A DNA stretch of 64,000 bases from Vandiemenella viatica. Lineage: Eukaryota; Arthropoda; Insecta; Orthoptera; Morabidae. Shown piece after piece: positions 47,751-58,811 of this stretch. Each line of letters starts with the position of its first letter. Positions within the stretch are counted from its first letter, which is position 1. A program made the position numbers and the translations under genes. The notes beneath the pieces were generated by a model, which was not told where the DNA came from, ran no database searches, and worked only from the letters and a program-made list of their open reading frames with translations. The stretch lies in the NCBI GenBank assembly GCA_031002005.1, contig JARYHS010008074.1:272553930-272617929 (forward strand), written 5' to 3'.

Positions 47751-49569
47751 TGTTTAGCCCAAATAAAAAAGTCATTTGTGTTGTCTCGAACTACTCTGCT
47801 GCTTTGGGTTTGGTTTTGGGCGCTGACAATAAATAATTTCCGCGAGTGCGACTTGCGCGGGACGGTTGACGTTCAGCGCATTGGACTCTAGTGTAAAACA
47901 ACTACCAAATGAAAAGCTGCTGTGATGTTTGTAGAAAAAGTTTTTCCGTTAATTTAACAAGAGTGGAGGAGGAAAAAACATACGCTTTCATAAAAAAAAT
48001 AATCCAGTAATAGAAAGTGCTTATGTATGTGAGATTTGGCAGTGACAGTGTCATATGCTTTTTAACGGAGGAAACAAACGTCAGAACAAATACAAAGGGG
48101 ACAGACAGTGAATGAAATAGATTGATCAATTAGAATAAATTCGTTTCTTAACTGACCTGAAAACTACATACTAATTTAATATGTACTCTTTACGCATTGC
48201 GTAATTATTGAAACCTTACACAGGCTGCCGAAGAAGAAGAAGAAAAAAAACCATGCAGCTTAGAAATCTATAACAAATTTTTAAACTACGCAGATATTTC
48301 GTTTTTAGCCGTCTAAATTAAGTCAATCGAGGTGGTAGCGAGGAACTTCGTTTGAGAATAGAAAACATTATTCAAGGTTGGTTGGCCTGATTCGGCTAAA
48401 GGCTTCGAATATTTAATTAGAGATTAATTATTATAGATTACTTCTGCACTGATATAGAGAAGTGATTATAGTGTTAAAATTGTGGAAAAATAACGGTTAC
48501 AAAACGCAACGATTTAAATAAAATGTTTGTTTCCATAATAGTTACAAAGGCATAGCTAAACTGTTTCCGAAATGTATTTAAATCTAATGATGGTCTGTTG
48601 CAGTCATATAACCTAGCACATAGATGGTAATATTTTCAGTTATTTTATATTGGTTATAACGAACAAAAACAAGCCCTGAAAATCGTGTAGAATGTTCATT
48701 TCAGTATGGGACCTAGAATTTAATCTGGAAATGTTAAGATACGATAAACTGTTATTTTTTCCACATTAACTTTGCTTGTGAAGTAGAGTAGAAAAGACAT
48801 GGACGTAATTGTAATAATTTATATAATTATATTTTAAATTTAGCCCTACATTTACTCCAATAATGAAGAAGTCCTAAATAATGAGTGTGTAGGTACTTGT
48901 CTTAGAAGTTTCCATTTATAAGTCATCAATAACTTCAAAACCACATATAATAAATGTTATCTTTCATAATTATAACACCATGCTTCTTGATTGTAACTCA
49001 CATAATCACTTTTTATTTATGGTTATTTTTTGAAGTATAACTTCTTTAGGAGTCATGGAGCAATCTCCGAGCTTAATTAACACTCTAATGATATATTTGA
49101 CGATTATATCTAATAATTTTTGTGTCTGTTTAAATGTTTACAGTGAATTTCATATTCACATAAATTAGGCAAATTTACAAATCACAATAATAACCTTTAT
49201 TAGGCTCAAATAATTGGTAGTTCTAGTTTTGACAACTGCATAGTAGATTTAATAACGATACTGCTTGATATGTCCAAGTAACTGCTAGCAGCTTAAAGTT
49301 GTATACACACCACTGATGGCAGTCTTGCTGGTAAGGGAGCTAGACGAATAATAGGTGGTTGTATTGTGAAATTGCCACAGTTGTATGAATTCCATCATAA
49401 TAACAATCTTTTAGTTGATAGTCTGTTTCCATCCAGAAATTTTACTTACTAAAATAGGGTAAATTTTTTAAAAATTTAAAGCAGTATGAGATTGAGAAAT
49501 TAATTTGTTACATTATGGAAAACATTTTGCAAGAAATAGGTACCACTACATATAAACCGAATCCGATGG
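47751..49569. other. Intron, no features recognised
   Basis: AT-rich intronic sequence between the 42596 and 50674 exons, with no supported exon on either strand. Confidence 0.55.
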
Positions 49570-49680
49570 GTGAGCAGGAACGCTGGGGCCTAGCGTTGTG
49601 TTCCCCATCCGATCATCCAGATTTTTCATGGTTTCCGGAAATCACTTAGTCTTCTCCCCCCCCCCCTCCCCCCACATCCT
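49570..49680 (+). repeat. SINE-like fragment, plus orientation
   Basis: GGGTGAGCAGGAACGCTGG, then CCAGATTTTTCATGGTTTCC and GGAAATCACTTAG, resemble a rearranged copy of the SINE family, ending in a C-run. Confidence 0.45.
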
Positions 49681-50673
49681 GAACTTTACTCCGATGAGCA
49701 CTAAAACCCGAACCAAACAAATAAAACTGTTTCAAGCTCCTCCACAATTTTGCATCTGACTCTGAACTATTTCGGAAGAGGGCGTTATTTCTTAAACATT
49801 TAAAGCAGTATTTTAAGTGGAAAAGGCTGCACGTATACAAGCATCGACAATTTTCTGTTTCTGTAACTGAGTAGACTTTTAATTCCCCTTGGTTTGTTTT
49901 TGAGGATAAACCAGTATGAAGACATACTATTCCTATCCATTGTTGTACGCCAATATCTGTTACTTTGTACTGCGAGCAAGAAGTGAGTCGTGATAAGCCT
50001 TGCCGGGCAGGTGCGGCCTTGCGCAACGACAACCGGCCTCGCTCGCTGCCGCTTTCACCCGTCTCAACCATCCCAAATAGAATGAGGTCTCCTAGGGATT
50101 ATTGTCCAGATTCAGTCCATTTCGACATTCTAGACTCATCATAAACAAATGTTCCGTTCACGTACTAATTCAAAACTCTTCAAATCTTGTCTGGCTAAAT
50201 CTCCCTAGTTTAGCAGACGGTGAATTTTTGGTAATAGCATCGCGTTCTGAAAGTTCTTAAATGTTGCTGTCTTAATATCCATAAAAAAAATAATACTTTT
50301 AGTTTCACTATGCACTTGAACAAATTTGACCAAACGGAACCTTTAACTAACGCAAACGTTTGTAAGTATTGCAGCTATCATGAACTGACCTGGATTATTA
50401 AGAGCAAGAAGTTCAAATTCATCATTGTATGTATTTTATAGCAGAACAAATAGATAACTCGTCAAGCGTCATTATAAACGAATATTTATTCTAACCCTCA
50501 TCGTTGATACTATCTGACGGATGTGGATGTATGGTGAAAAACAAATAGTTTTTGGTGATAAATATTAATGACAGGACATATTTATTTATGATATCTAGAT
50601 TCCTCATTTTATCCTCGTAGTAATTAATGGTAGATACACACAATTACGAATAAACATTTCGGTTGTTTTGCAG

Positions 50674-51201
50674 CAGGCCTATTACGAGGCAGCAAGGCCG
50701 TCCATTGTGTCGACGGCTCTTACCAATGGCCATCAGCGGTCTGCATCCGCGTCGTCTACATCGTCTGCCGGCTCTGTGCAGCCGGCCGCTGTCCCCACAG
50801 CCACACTAGCTTCCCCAGTCCCCCAACCTCAGCAGCAGCCGCAGCAGCAATCCCAGCCCCAACAACAGGTGGCGGCTCCTCAGCAGCCGCAACTCGTTGG
50901 AGGCCGGTCTGCCACGGTGCCTGGCGCTCGCAACAAGCGGGAGTCACCTCTCGACCTGTCCGTCAAGACAGTTCGGCAGTCTGCCGATTCCACCGCCAAA
51001 GATGACCCCGACAGCCGACTGCCGCCGCTTCAGCTGCCCTCCAGCATGGCCTACCCTACATTCGACTCGAGGGGCGCGCGACAGACCTCGCACAAGGTCG
51101 ACTTCCTGCCCAACTTTGCCTCGCCGCAGCACCACGCCTATGATCCGCAGCGCACAGCCACAGGCGCAACTGCCACAACTCCGCAGCAGAATCAGCATCA
51201 G
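50674..51201 (+). CDS. Exon 3: contains the PLDLS co-repressor motif
   Basis: The acceptor is TTTTGCAG|CAG|GCC, a NAGNAG tandem that can include or skip one Gln; the donor is ATCAG|GTCAGG. Phase 0 at both ends; 176 codons from the first acceptor. It begins QAYYEAARPSIVSTALTNGH, followed by Ser/Ala-rich and Pro/Gln-rich linkers. At residues 92-96 (50947-50961) is PLDLS within KRESPLDLSVKTVRQSADS, a match to the PxDLS motif that recruits the co-repressor CtBP. A conserved-looking end follows: LPPLQLPSSMAYPTFDSRG and then HKVDFLPNFASPQHHAYDPQ. The exon is GC-rich like 38400-38668. CtBP recruitment is an inference from the motif. Confidence 0.85.
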
Positions 51202-52278
51202 GTCAGGACAGTACTACTGGACCTACTGACCGTCTTTCTTTATCATAACTCTAATGTATAGGTTCCCTCGGGGTAGGCGATACCCTAGCACTACACCGTT
51301 GGAAGTACTATGAATCCTTCACCACCTCCTAGAGTTGAAAAACTTTATTCTAACATCACATACCTAGCGAGTTTCCTTTGAGATGTTGTTAGTACTGAGA
51401 AGTAAGCACTTGCATTTTTAATAGCAAAATTGTGGCTGGGGGGGGGGGGGGGGGGAGGGAGAAGGCATGGTAAGAAAAACTTTAGGAACCCCTACTCTAA
51501 TGTTAATAATGGTCAGATTGACATACCAGTTAAGATAAAGGTATTGAAACGTCTTATCAGCTTGATGTGCTCCCACAGTGGAGGGCCTAGAATGCTTTAT
51601 ACCATGATATTTTATGTAATTGATTTTTACATAAACAACTTGAATATATGTGCACAATTTTTTTTATAATACCAGATTGCCGTTGTTTCTGTATTCTGCT
51701 AGGCTTGTTTGGTCATTTCCTAGATTTTTGTCACCACAAGTCTTACTTAAGTTATCTTCAAATAATTTGAACAGCTGGTAGAGCTAATTCTGTTCCTTTG
51801 TCAACATATTCGAAGGTAATCTGAACGAAATATATATTTTTTCTCCAGGGTTAGTACTGTCTCATGATTCTCACATTCCTTAGGAGCTTAATTCTACGAA
51901 ATACACATGACAAATTGGGTGCTTAGTTTCTCATATAATAGTCCATTACATATTTTGTTCCGATTTCGTCCTCGTGGAAGCTGATTTACTGCCATTCTTT
52001 GTAGGCTAAGAAATTGTACCCTTTTCCGCACTTTCAATAGCTAATACTTTGTTGCTTCGGAAACTGTATAAAACGCTGTTGAGGAACAGTGCACCCATCA
52101 ATTGGCTATATTGGATATTCCTTCAATCTTGTACATATATCGAATTTTCTTGCCATTGTAAAATGGTCTATATTAAAAAAACAAACAATTATGAAATGCT
52201 CTGTTTAGGAGTTGCAATTTTCATCCAACTGTACTTTCTTTTCTAAAACGGAACCATTACATTATCTGCAGTTATAGA
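51202..52278. other. Intron, no gene
   Basis: AT-rich intron sequence with a G-run near 51440. No supported exon. Confidence 0.6.
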
Positions 52279-52433
52279 TAGTGGCATAACAATACAGTTG
52301 AGTACTATGGCAAATTCATCAGATGAAGCTCCCCTGAGTGTCGGATCTTGGGGGAAGGGGGGGGGGGCTGTTTTCTGGCCTGTGGCATTTTGCACATCCT
52401 GCAACATTATACTTACGCCACTGGTTATAGTTT
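52279..52433. mobile_element. hAT-type MITE, related to the 2.1-kb copy
   Basis: It starts TAGTGGCATAAC and ends TTACGCCACTG. The flanks GTTATAGA and GTTATAGT match at 7 of 8. The inside (ATTCATCAGATGA, CTGTGGCATTTTGCACATCC) is clearly similar to the element at 2086-2346, so the two are one family. Confidence 0.75.
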
Positions 52434-52964
52434 CAATATCATTATTTTATTTTATTTTTCTTCTTCCTAATTAATATTACTGATTGGAAATTCTGTTGCA
52501 GCATTATAAATTTTTATTGTATCATTGCGGAAACAAACCGATCTTATCTATTGATACCTCTTCTCTTGTAGCTGTTTACTATATCATATATATTTTACAT
52601 AAACTAATCATAAAAGAAAAAAGTTCACAGTCGGTAAATCCTAACCAATAGACAACAAATTAATTATGACATGTATGAAACTGTTATAGTGAGAAAAAAT
52701 GGTTCATTTAATTTTAATAACTTCAAAAGATTTTTTATATAAGATAACTAATATTAAATACTTTTTGCCAAATTTTACTTCTTAAAAATGATTTGTCTTT
52801 GTTAGTGTCAATAATAAGGAACACTTGTTGTACATCATCCTGAAAAAGTTTTGCATCCAGATGCTAAATGTGTTGCACTGTTAGTTTCTGTTTATTTCCT
52901 AACATTGATTAAGATCCAGCAGAGAAATATATCAAGTATAACCTCGGTCTCTTTTCAATTCCAG

Positions 52965-53354
52965 AGCCGCCCAAGTATACACCATCAACTGTATTCTGTT
53001 CAGCAGCAACCACCACACCAGCAACCACCACACCAGCAACCACCACAACAGCATCAACAGCAGCAGCAACAACAACAACAACAACAACAAGTACAGCAAC
53101 AACAGGCAAGTGGTGGCAGTCTGCCCCACATGGGAAGCTTCAAGAAGAATGCAGTTCTCCAGCAGAGTAATGCAGCAACATCAGCAACTAATTATGAGCC
53201 TGGCAAGCAGACTGGCCACTATTTCACTGCACAGCAACAGCAACAGCAACAACGTGCAGGCATGACAGTGTCATATGGCAGCCCTGTTTATCCTACTTAT
53301 GACCCTTCCAAAAGGGAGACGTACGGAAGGGTTGACTACCCAAGATACGTGCAG
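52965..53354 (+). CDS. Exon 4: Gln/Pro- and Tyr-rich exon
   Basis: The acceptor is TTTTCAATTCCAG|AGCCGC and the donor GTGCAG|GTAGGA, phase 0 both sides, 130 codons. It begins SRPSIHHQLYSVQQQ, then a 15-bp tandem repeat encodes HQQPP three times, then a polyQ stretch. The second half is more complex, with GSLPHMGSFKKNAVLQQSN and NYEPGKQTGHYFTAQQQ, and ends Tyr-rich (VSYGSPVYPTYDPSKRETYG, then RVDYPRYVQ). The complex parts are the likeliest conserved segments. Frame and phase agree with the exons on both sides. Confidence 0.85.
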
Positions 53355-53867
53355 GTAGGAGTCTATAAATTCCTTGTAACCCATTTTTGTCATTGAATAT
53401 TTTGGGGGAAAAGATGGCTATGTTTTGGAGCTAACAGATGTCATCAAGTAATAGTATTAAGTGGCCATCCATACATTAATTTACATATTAATGGGGGAGG
53501 GGGTTCACATGTTGCCTGGCATGTCAAAAGAGGGGGTCATAAGCTTTGTGATGTAATACTGGAAGTGTTCCAGGGTCACATGCCCACAGATTTTAACTTA
53601 ACATAATGAGAAGAGGGGTAAAATCATGAAATTTGTGGGAACCTAGTAATAAGAAGCTGGTAAGTGTTACACAAAAGTGTTATGATGGACAATTAAGGTC
53701 CTATCAAAAAATATTCGATGTTAATCCCACCATATGGAAAAATGAAATAGAGGAGTTATCCTGCAATGGGATATTTGGAGACTATCCACACAAATGTGAA
53801 AATTTTCAGCCCTTTTGATGATAAAATTTTGTAGCAGAATTTTGGGACTGCTTGTTATCATATATAT

Positions 53868-54772
53868 TACTAGCCTCGTACCCGCGACTTCGTACGCGTG
53901 GATTAAGAATTTTTTGCCAGAATTAAATATAGTAAGTTGTTGGTAATGAAGGATTAGTCCCAAACAATATCGAGTCGGCATAATATGACAGGAAAGCTAT
54001 CGCTATATCATTCTACCATCGAACCTGCCTCTTGAAGAGAATTAATTTCCAACATATTTCTGTCACTATTCGATAAGATCTCAAAATTTCGTGACTACAA
54101 CTGTTAATCATACTGGAAAAAATATCCTGTGCCCTTCATACCGATTTCCTTATAAAATTCCATCACAACGATATAGCCATTTGGTCGTCATAACGTATAA
54201 AAAAAACAGAGACTTACATCCCTAATTATAATAATATTACTGTGGTTCACAATTACACACTGACTGCGAACAAAACCTGAGGGATCATTATAACGTAAAA
54301 GAGTATACACCTACAACATTGCAAGAATACCTACGATTTGCCTCGCATTGCACCCCTAACTTTCTAATATCTACGGTTTAACATTCAATCCGAATAACCT
54401 ACGGCCCAGGCCTGACTCTTACGATGAAAGACAATTTTTAAAAATCTTGTCCCCGACGGAGATTCGAACCAGAGACCACGACGTTCGTAAGCCAGCGCTT
54501 TAGCCACTCAGCTGCCAGGCCACTACGCGGAAACTCGGTACGGAGTCGTCCACATCCAAAGTGTCTGTCTACCGCCGTATTTCGAAGTTATGAGACAAAT
54601 GTGTTATTTATACAGATAATTTTCAACCAAATGTAGACAGTATTTTTCTCCTTGTTTCAAAGGATAAGTGTGCAAAGTTTCATCGAGAACGGATAAAAAC
54701 TGTGGATTTGTATGAAGAACCAACAAACCAACAAACAAACAAACATACATTCATCTTTATATATAAAGATTT
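53868..54772 (-). repeat. RTE-linked composite repeat with tRNA-like module
   Basis: On the + strand it opens ACTAGCCTCGTACCCGCGAC and closes CATCTTTATATATAAAGAT after (CAAA)n, the two ends of a well-known class of insect RTE-associated repeats read in reverse. A tRNA-like module lies at 54440-54525 in minus orientation (A-box-like TGAGTGGCTAAAGCGC, B-box GGTTCGAATC). There is no open frame, so it is non-autonomous. A decayed copy is at 19915-20230. Confidence 0.6.
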
Positions 54773-56088
54773 CTAAAAACTTTTTTTAATTCCAAGCTGT
54801 CTTTCTCCCGTCTTGCTTAATAAAAATCGATAAATGATAAATTTGGTATCAATTTAAAAATTAAAATCTCCTCTTTCGTGACATCATTAATTAAGAAAGG
54901 AATAAGTTGTGATCGCATTACTGCTAGATAGAGATGTGGATAAACTACGCGTGTTTTCCAGATTAAGGAGCTATTTGGATATTTTTGTTTCTCTTAGGGA
55001 AACATTTCATGATTTCCTGTTCTTCTTTTGTCCTACTATAAACTGCCAACCTTGCTACTCATCATTTAGCATTCGTGAAATTTTCACAAGGGCTATCTAG
55101 ATCATATATAATTGATTTGTCAGCACTCAGTCATATCATTCTTCAGGTTTTTCATGTTCTGAACTCTCTTAATACATCTTCTTGCTGGTAACAGTTATTT
55201 TTCCTTATTTTTTAATTTTATTTTTTAAATGACTAAAATTATTTAATAAAATTTTCTCGAGCTTTCTACCAGCATAGCGCTTTGACAGAAAACGGAACCA
55301 GAGTCTGGCTCCAAAATGTCGCCTCTTATGGACACGCTGTCCCGGCGGAAAGCTCGAGAAGATTTTATTCATCTGACTCGGCGAGAAAGACCAAAATTAT
55401 TTTCTGATTAGTGTTAAGAATATAGAGGGCCATAACTTTGTTATAACAGAAGATATAATGGCATAGAAATGAAAAACCCATACACAAAAATAAAATTTTT
55501 GGACGAGGAGGGTGTTCATGCGGCTAAATCACTGCATTGACTCTTATTCACAAGATAATCAGTGGTATTTAAGTAATAAATAAGAAAAACACGTAGTAAA
55601 AACTGTGTACTGTGAGATGCTGCCAGTTGACAGTTGGGGACCACAGAAAATGATTTTATTATACTATTGGTCAGAATATGGTGTAAATGTTGCGACATAA
55701 ACAGGAAATAAATTGCTGTGCGCAGTTGAGTTTGAACTCTTGTGCCTTATCCCAACCAATGCAACCATTATAGCTAATTATGTGTTTGTCCTTTCCAATC
55801 GAAAGAACAGTTTCCTGCATCATATATCAATTTCATCATTTAAAACTTTGTTTCCCCTTCTGGCCTTACAATTTGTTGTAGTAATGTTAACCATACAAAT
55901 CAGAAAGCATAACAATAATTTTGTAATAACATTTTTCCAGATTTTATAAAATTAACTTAAGCAAATGGCAATTACTATGCCACAATTGAAATTATTTAGA
56001 TGGAAAAAATATTAGTTTTTTAACACTTATTTTTAAAAAGAATAAATTGGAAAATATAAAAGGCAGTAATATGTCTCTCTTCATGCAG
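54773..56088. other. Intron, no further features
   Basis: AT-rich intron between the 52965 and 56089 exons, with no exon-like segment. Confidence 0.6.
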
Positions 56089-56261
56089 GCTGGGGAACCT
56101 ACAGTTACTCCAGGACAAAAGCGTTCTTCTTCGTCTTCAGCTGAAACACGCCAGCACACAGTAGCAAAGGTTCCACGACTGGATACTTGGCGCAGCACAA
56201 TTGACCAGCAGATAGAACAACGCATACACTCTTACACTGGGCCACGGCAACAGCAGCAACA

Positions 56262-56349
<88 letters not shown>

Positions 56350-56646
56350 ACGCAACAGTCAGAGATGGCATTAACTCGCCAGGTGCAAATGAATGGTAGA
56401 CATGCGTATTCCCATCATAATCATTTACAGCAACAGCAGCAGCAGCACCATTTACAACAGCAACAGCAGCAGCACCATCAACAGCAGCACCATTTACAAC
56501 AGCAATCTGTCATGCCATATGGTGGCATTGGTCCCAACTACCAATATCAACAGGGCCACTCATTGCAGAAGCTACTTGCTGGTGCTCTGCCACAGGCACA
56601 GAGGCAGCAACAGCATCAGTCACAGCATCACCGGCTACAAGCACAG
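56089..56646 (+). CDS. Exon 5: 34-residue polyQ with 14 pure CAG
   Basis: The acceptor is TCTCTTCATGCAG|GCT and the donor CACAG|GTAGCT, phase 0 both sides, 186 codons. It starts AGEPTVTPGQKRSSSSSAE, then VAKVPRLDTWRSTIDQQIEQ and RIHSYTGPR, a complex and probably helical segment that looks the most conserved. From 56248 to 56349 are 34 uninterrupted Gln codons, including 14 consecutive CAG (56287-56328). TQQSEMALTRQVQMNGRH, Gln/His repeats and YQQGHSLQKLLAGALPQ follow. KR and Ser runs near the start could be a phosphorylated nuclear signal. Antisense Leu/Ala/Val frames are shadows. Confidence 0.85.
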
Positions 56647-56793
56647 GTAGCTATTGTTTACATAATTTCATTGTTAGCAGTGTTTTCATTCTGTTTTATT
56701 TTATTTAAAAATTTATGTTACAAATCAATACTTATTTCTGCTTATCTGCTAATTGGATTCAATCTAAAATAATCACTAAATATTTTTGAACAG

Positions 56794-57162
56794 GTACGAG
56801 CTGGAGGTTTGACAAATACTGGTCCTGTAATAGATAAACATGTTTTGAGCATTCTGCGTACAAGTCTTGAACACAAAGAGGCTCGCATGAATGAACTGCA
56901 AACCACTCTGGAGCGGAACCAGCAACAGCAGCAACAAAAACAACAGATCCAGCAACAGCAGTTACCAGTACAACAGCAGCAGAAGCCACCACAACCTATG
57001 CAGCCAAAACAACACCAGCAAGCACAAGACACTCCCACCACTTATAAGCTACACTTGCCCAAAGCAGTCGATTCTGTATGCCTTGACCAGACTTCTAGTG
57101 AGGTTGATAATTCTGCAGCATGTCTTGCAGCTCGAATACGCACCAAGGCTGAGCTGAAACAG
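56794..57162 (+). CDS. Exon 6: helical, coiled-coil-like exon
   Basis: The acceptor is TATTTTTGAACAG|GTACGA and the donor AAACAG|GTGAGT, phase 0 both sides, 123 codons. The first 45 residues (VRAGGLTNTGPVIDKHVLSI, then LRTSLEHKEARMNELQTTLE) form a heptad-like amphipathic helix. A Gln/Pro-rich linker follows, then a conserved-looking end: TTYKLHLPKAVDSVCLDQTS and SAACLAARIRTKAELKQ. The helix could mediate dimerisation or binding to a partner. Introns on both sides are short on the left (147 bp) and 1.6 kb on the right. Confidence 0.85.
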
Positions 57163-58805
57163 GTGAGTTGCTGGCTGCCAGTCTGGTTTGTGAATTTTTA
57201 GATTGTCAACTCTTGGTGAAATGCGTACAGTGTAGGTTCTATAAATAAAGATGGTGTTTTGGCTTTTGGCCGTGTAGATCATTAATATCATTTCAGCTTG
57301 GAAGGAATTTCCAGAATTAACACTTTGTCCATTATGATACAGTTCAAATTTCAGAACTTCTTGAAACAAGGGTAACATTTTAAAGATAAGATAGGGTAAA
57401 AAAAAATAACCCATCACTTATACAAATGAAGGCAGTAGGGTGAGATGAACACAAAAATAACCACAAAACAAACACAAATTGCACAATGTTTTGGTAAGAA
57501 ACCTTAGTCATGTGAGAGGCAAGATATATGATGGGGAAAGATGTGATAACATCCCGACCCACCACATGAATGATTGATAGATTTAATCCAATTGCACTTT
57601 GCCAGATAGATCTGAATCTTTTATTTTTGTACACACTCAAACACAATTGTATTGTAATTTTTTAGATTAAAAGGGAGAAAGGGGGGGGGGATTTATAGGA
57701 GGACACAGCTAACAGTCTTATTCAAGTAGTAACATGTTTTTGTTTCAGATGTTGTGATGCTTTAAAGTCATAAATATTGTTAACAATGCTGGGATAACAC
57801 AGAAACACAGTGTAAAATTTTCTTATAACAAAATGCCTAACAGGTGAAGTTTACTGTACAATAATATGCGAATTCTGTCTTAACCCTTTCATAAACAGAT
57901 ACCAACAAACCATGTGGAAAGGGAACTAATGATCTCACATTTGATAAACTATAAAAGGTTATCAACTAATTTAATTTTTTAATAATGAGAATTGAAATGA
58001 TTTAATGCAATGAAATTAAGAAGTGATATTGAAAGTAGTCCCCACTTATGATGCAAGCAGGAGGGCAGTGACAAACATAAAATGATTAATACATGTTACA
58101 ATATTCCAGTTCAGAATCTTATTCATGTACTGCAATGTGATATACCATTGGGAGGTTGGGTGTGCACAACACAAAGAAGGTCTTGATGTGTGCACATATG
58201 ATCTCCTTGCTGTACATCTCTAAATAGTAGTCAAAAGTGACGAGTTCTATTTTTTAAAAGCAATATTTATTGGTCCTAGAGATATTGCAAGGTTAATAAG
58301 GAACTGAAGAAGATTTATTTTTTCATTTAGTTTGAATTATTATAAAGAAAGAGTAATGGTGTGGAGAGGTGTGTAAATAAGAATTTGATCATTAAGTGGA
58401 TTAAAAAAATGTCTCTCTTTACGTTGTATCGGTTGTCGTACAAATTATCTTGAGGCTCTTTGTGATCTTTTTGATAAGTTCCAATTTTCTGTTTTCTTGT
58501 CAATTGTTATCTTTAATTGTTATTTATTTTAAGTTCACACCCAATTATACTTACTAAAGAAAATAACAAGCCTTCAATGTTTATCACTAATGATTTTTAT
58601 GAAGAGCCATATTTGGAAGCCTATTGTTAGCAGATTTTAGTCTTTCATAATTTACCTAAAATCGCTGTCTGCTGAAAAAAGATAGTTTGCTTAATATACC
58701 TCATTCCTCTCAACCTTAAAAACCCTATTACTTCTGCTATATCTATATAACACCAAAACTTGGATTTTTTTTTTTTTTTAAATTATGTACATTGATGTTT
58801 TTTAG
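57163..58805. other. Intron, no gene
   Basis: AT-rich intron with a G-run at about 57680. No supported exon. It ends in a pyrimidine-rich stretch (14 T near 58768) before the acceptor. Confidence 0.65.
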
Positions 58806-58811
58806 GTGAGT
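58790..58811 (+). promoter_or_regulatory. Juxtaposed acceptor/donor (recursive-splice-like)
   Basis: ACATTGATGTTTTTTAG is followed directly by GTGAGT. The AG is the acceptor of exon 7, and the next six bases are a consensus 5' splice site, giving the AG|GTRAGT arrangement of recursive splice sites known from long Drosophila introns. The intron here is only 1.6 kb, and the exon downstream is long and open, so ordinary acceptor use is the default reading. Confidence 0.45.

Noticed and set aside
53460..53600. Possible third Harbinger-type MITE (CCATCCATACATTAATTTAC)
   Set aside because: It partly resembles the left end at 23317, but I find no matching right end or TAA duplication.
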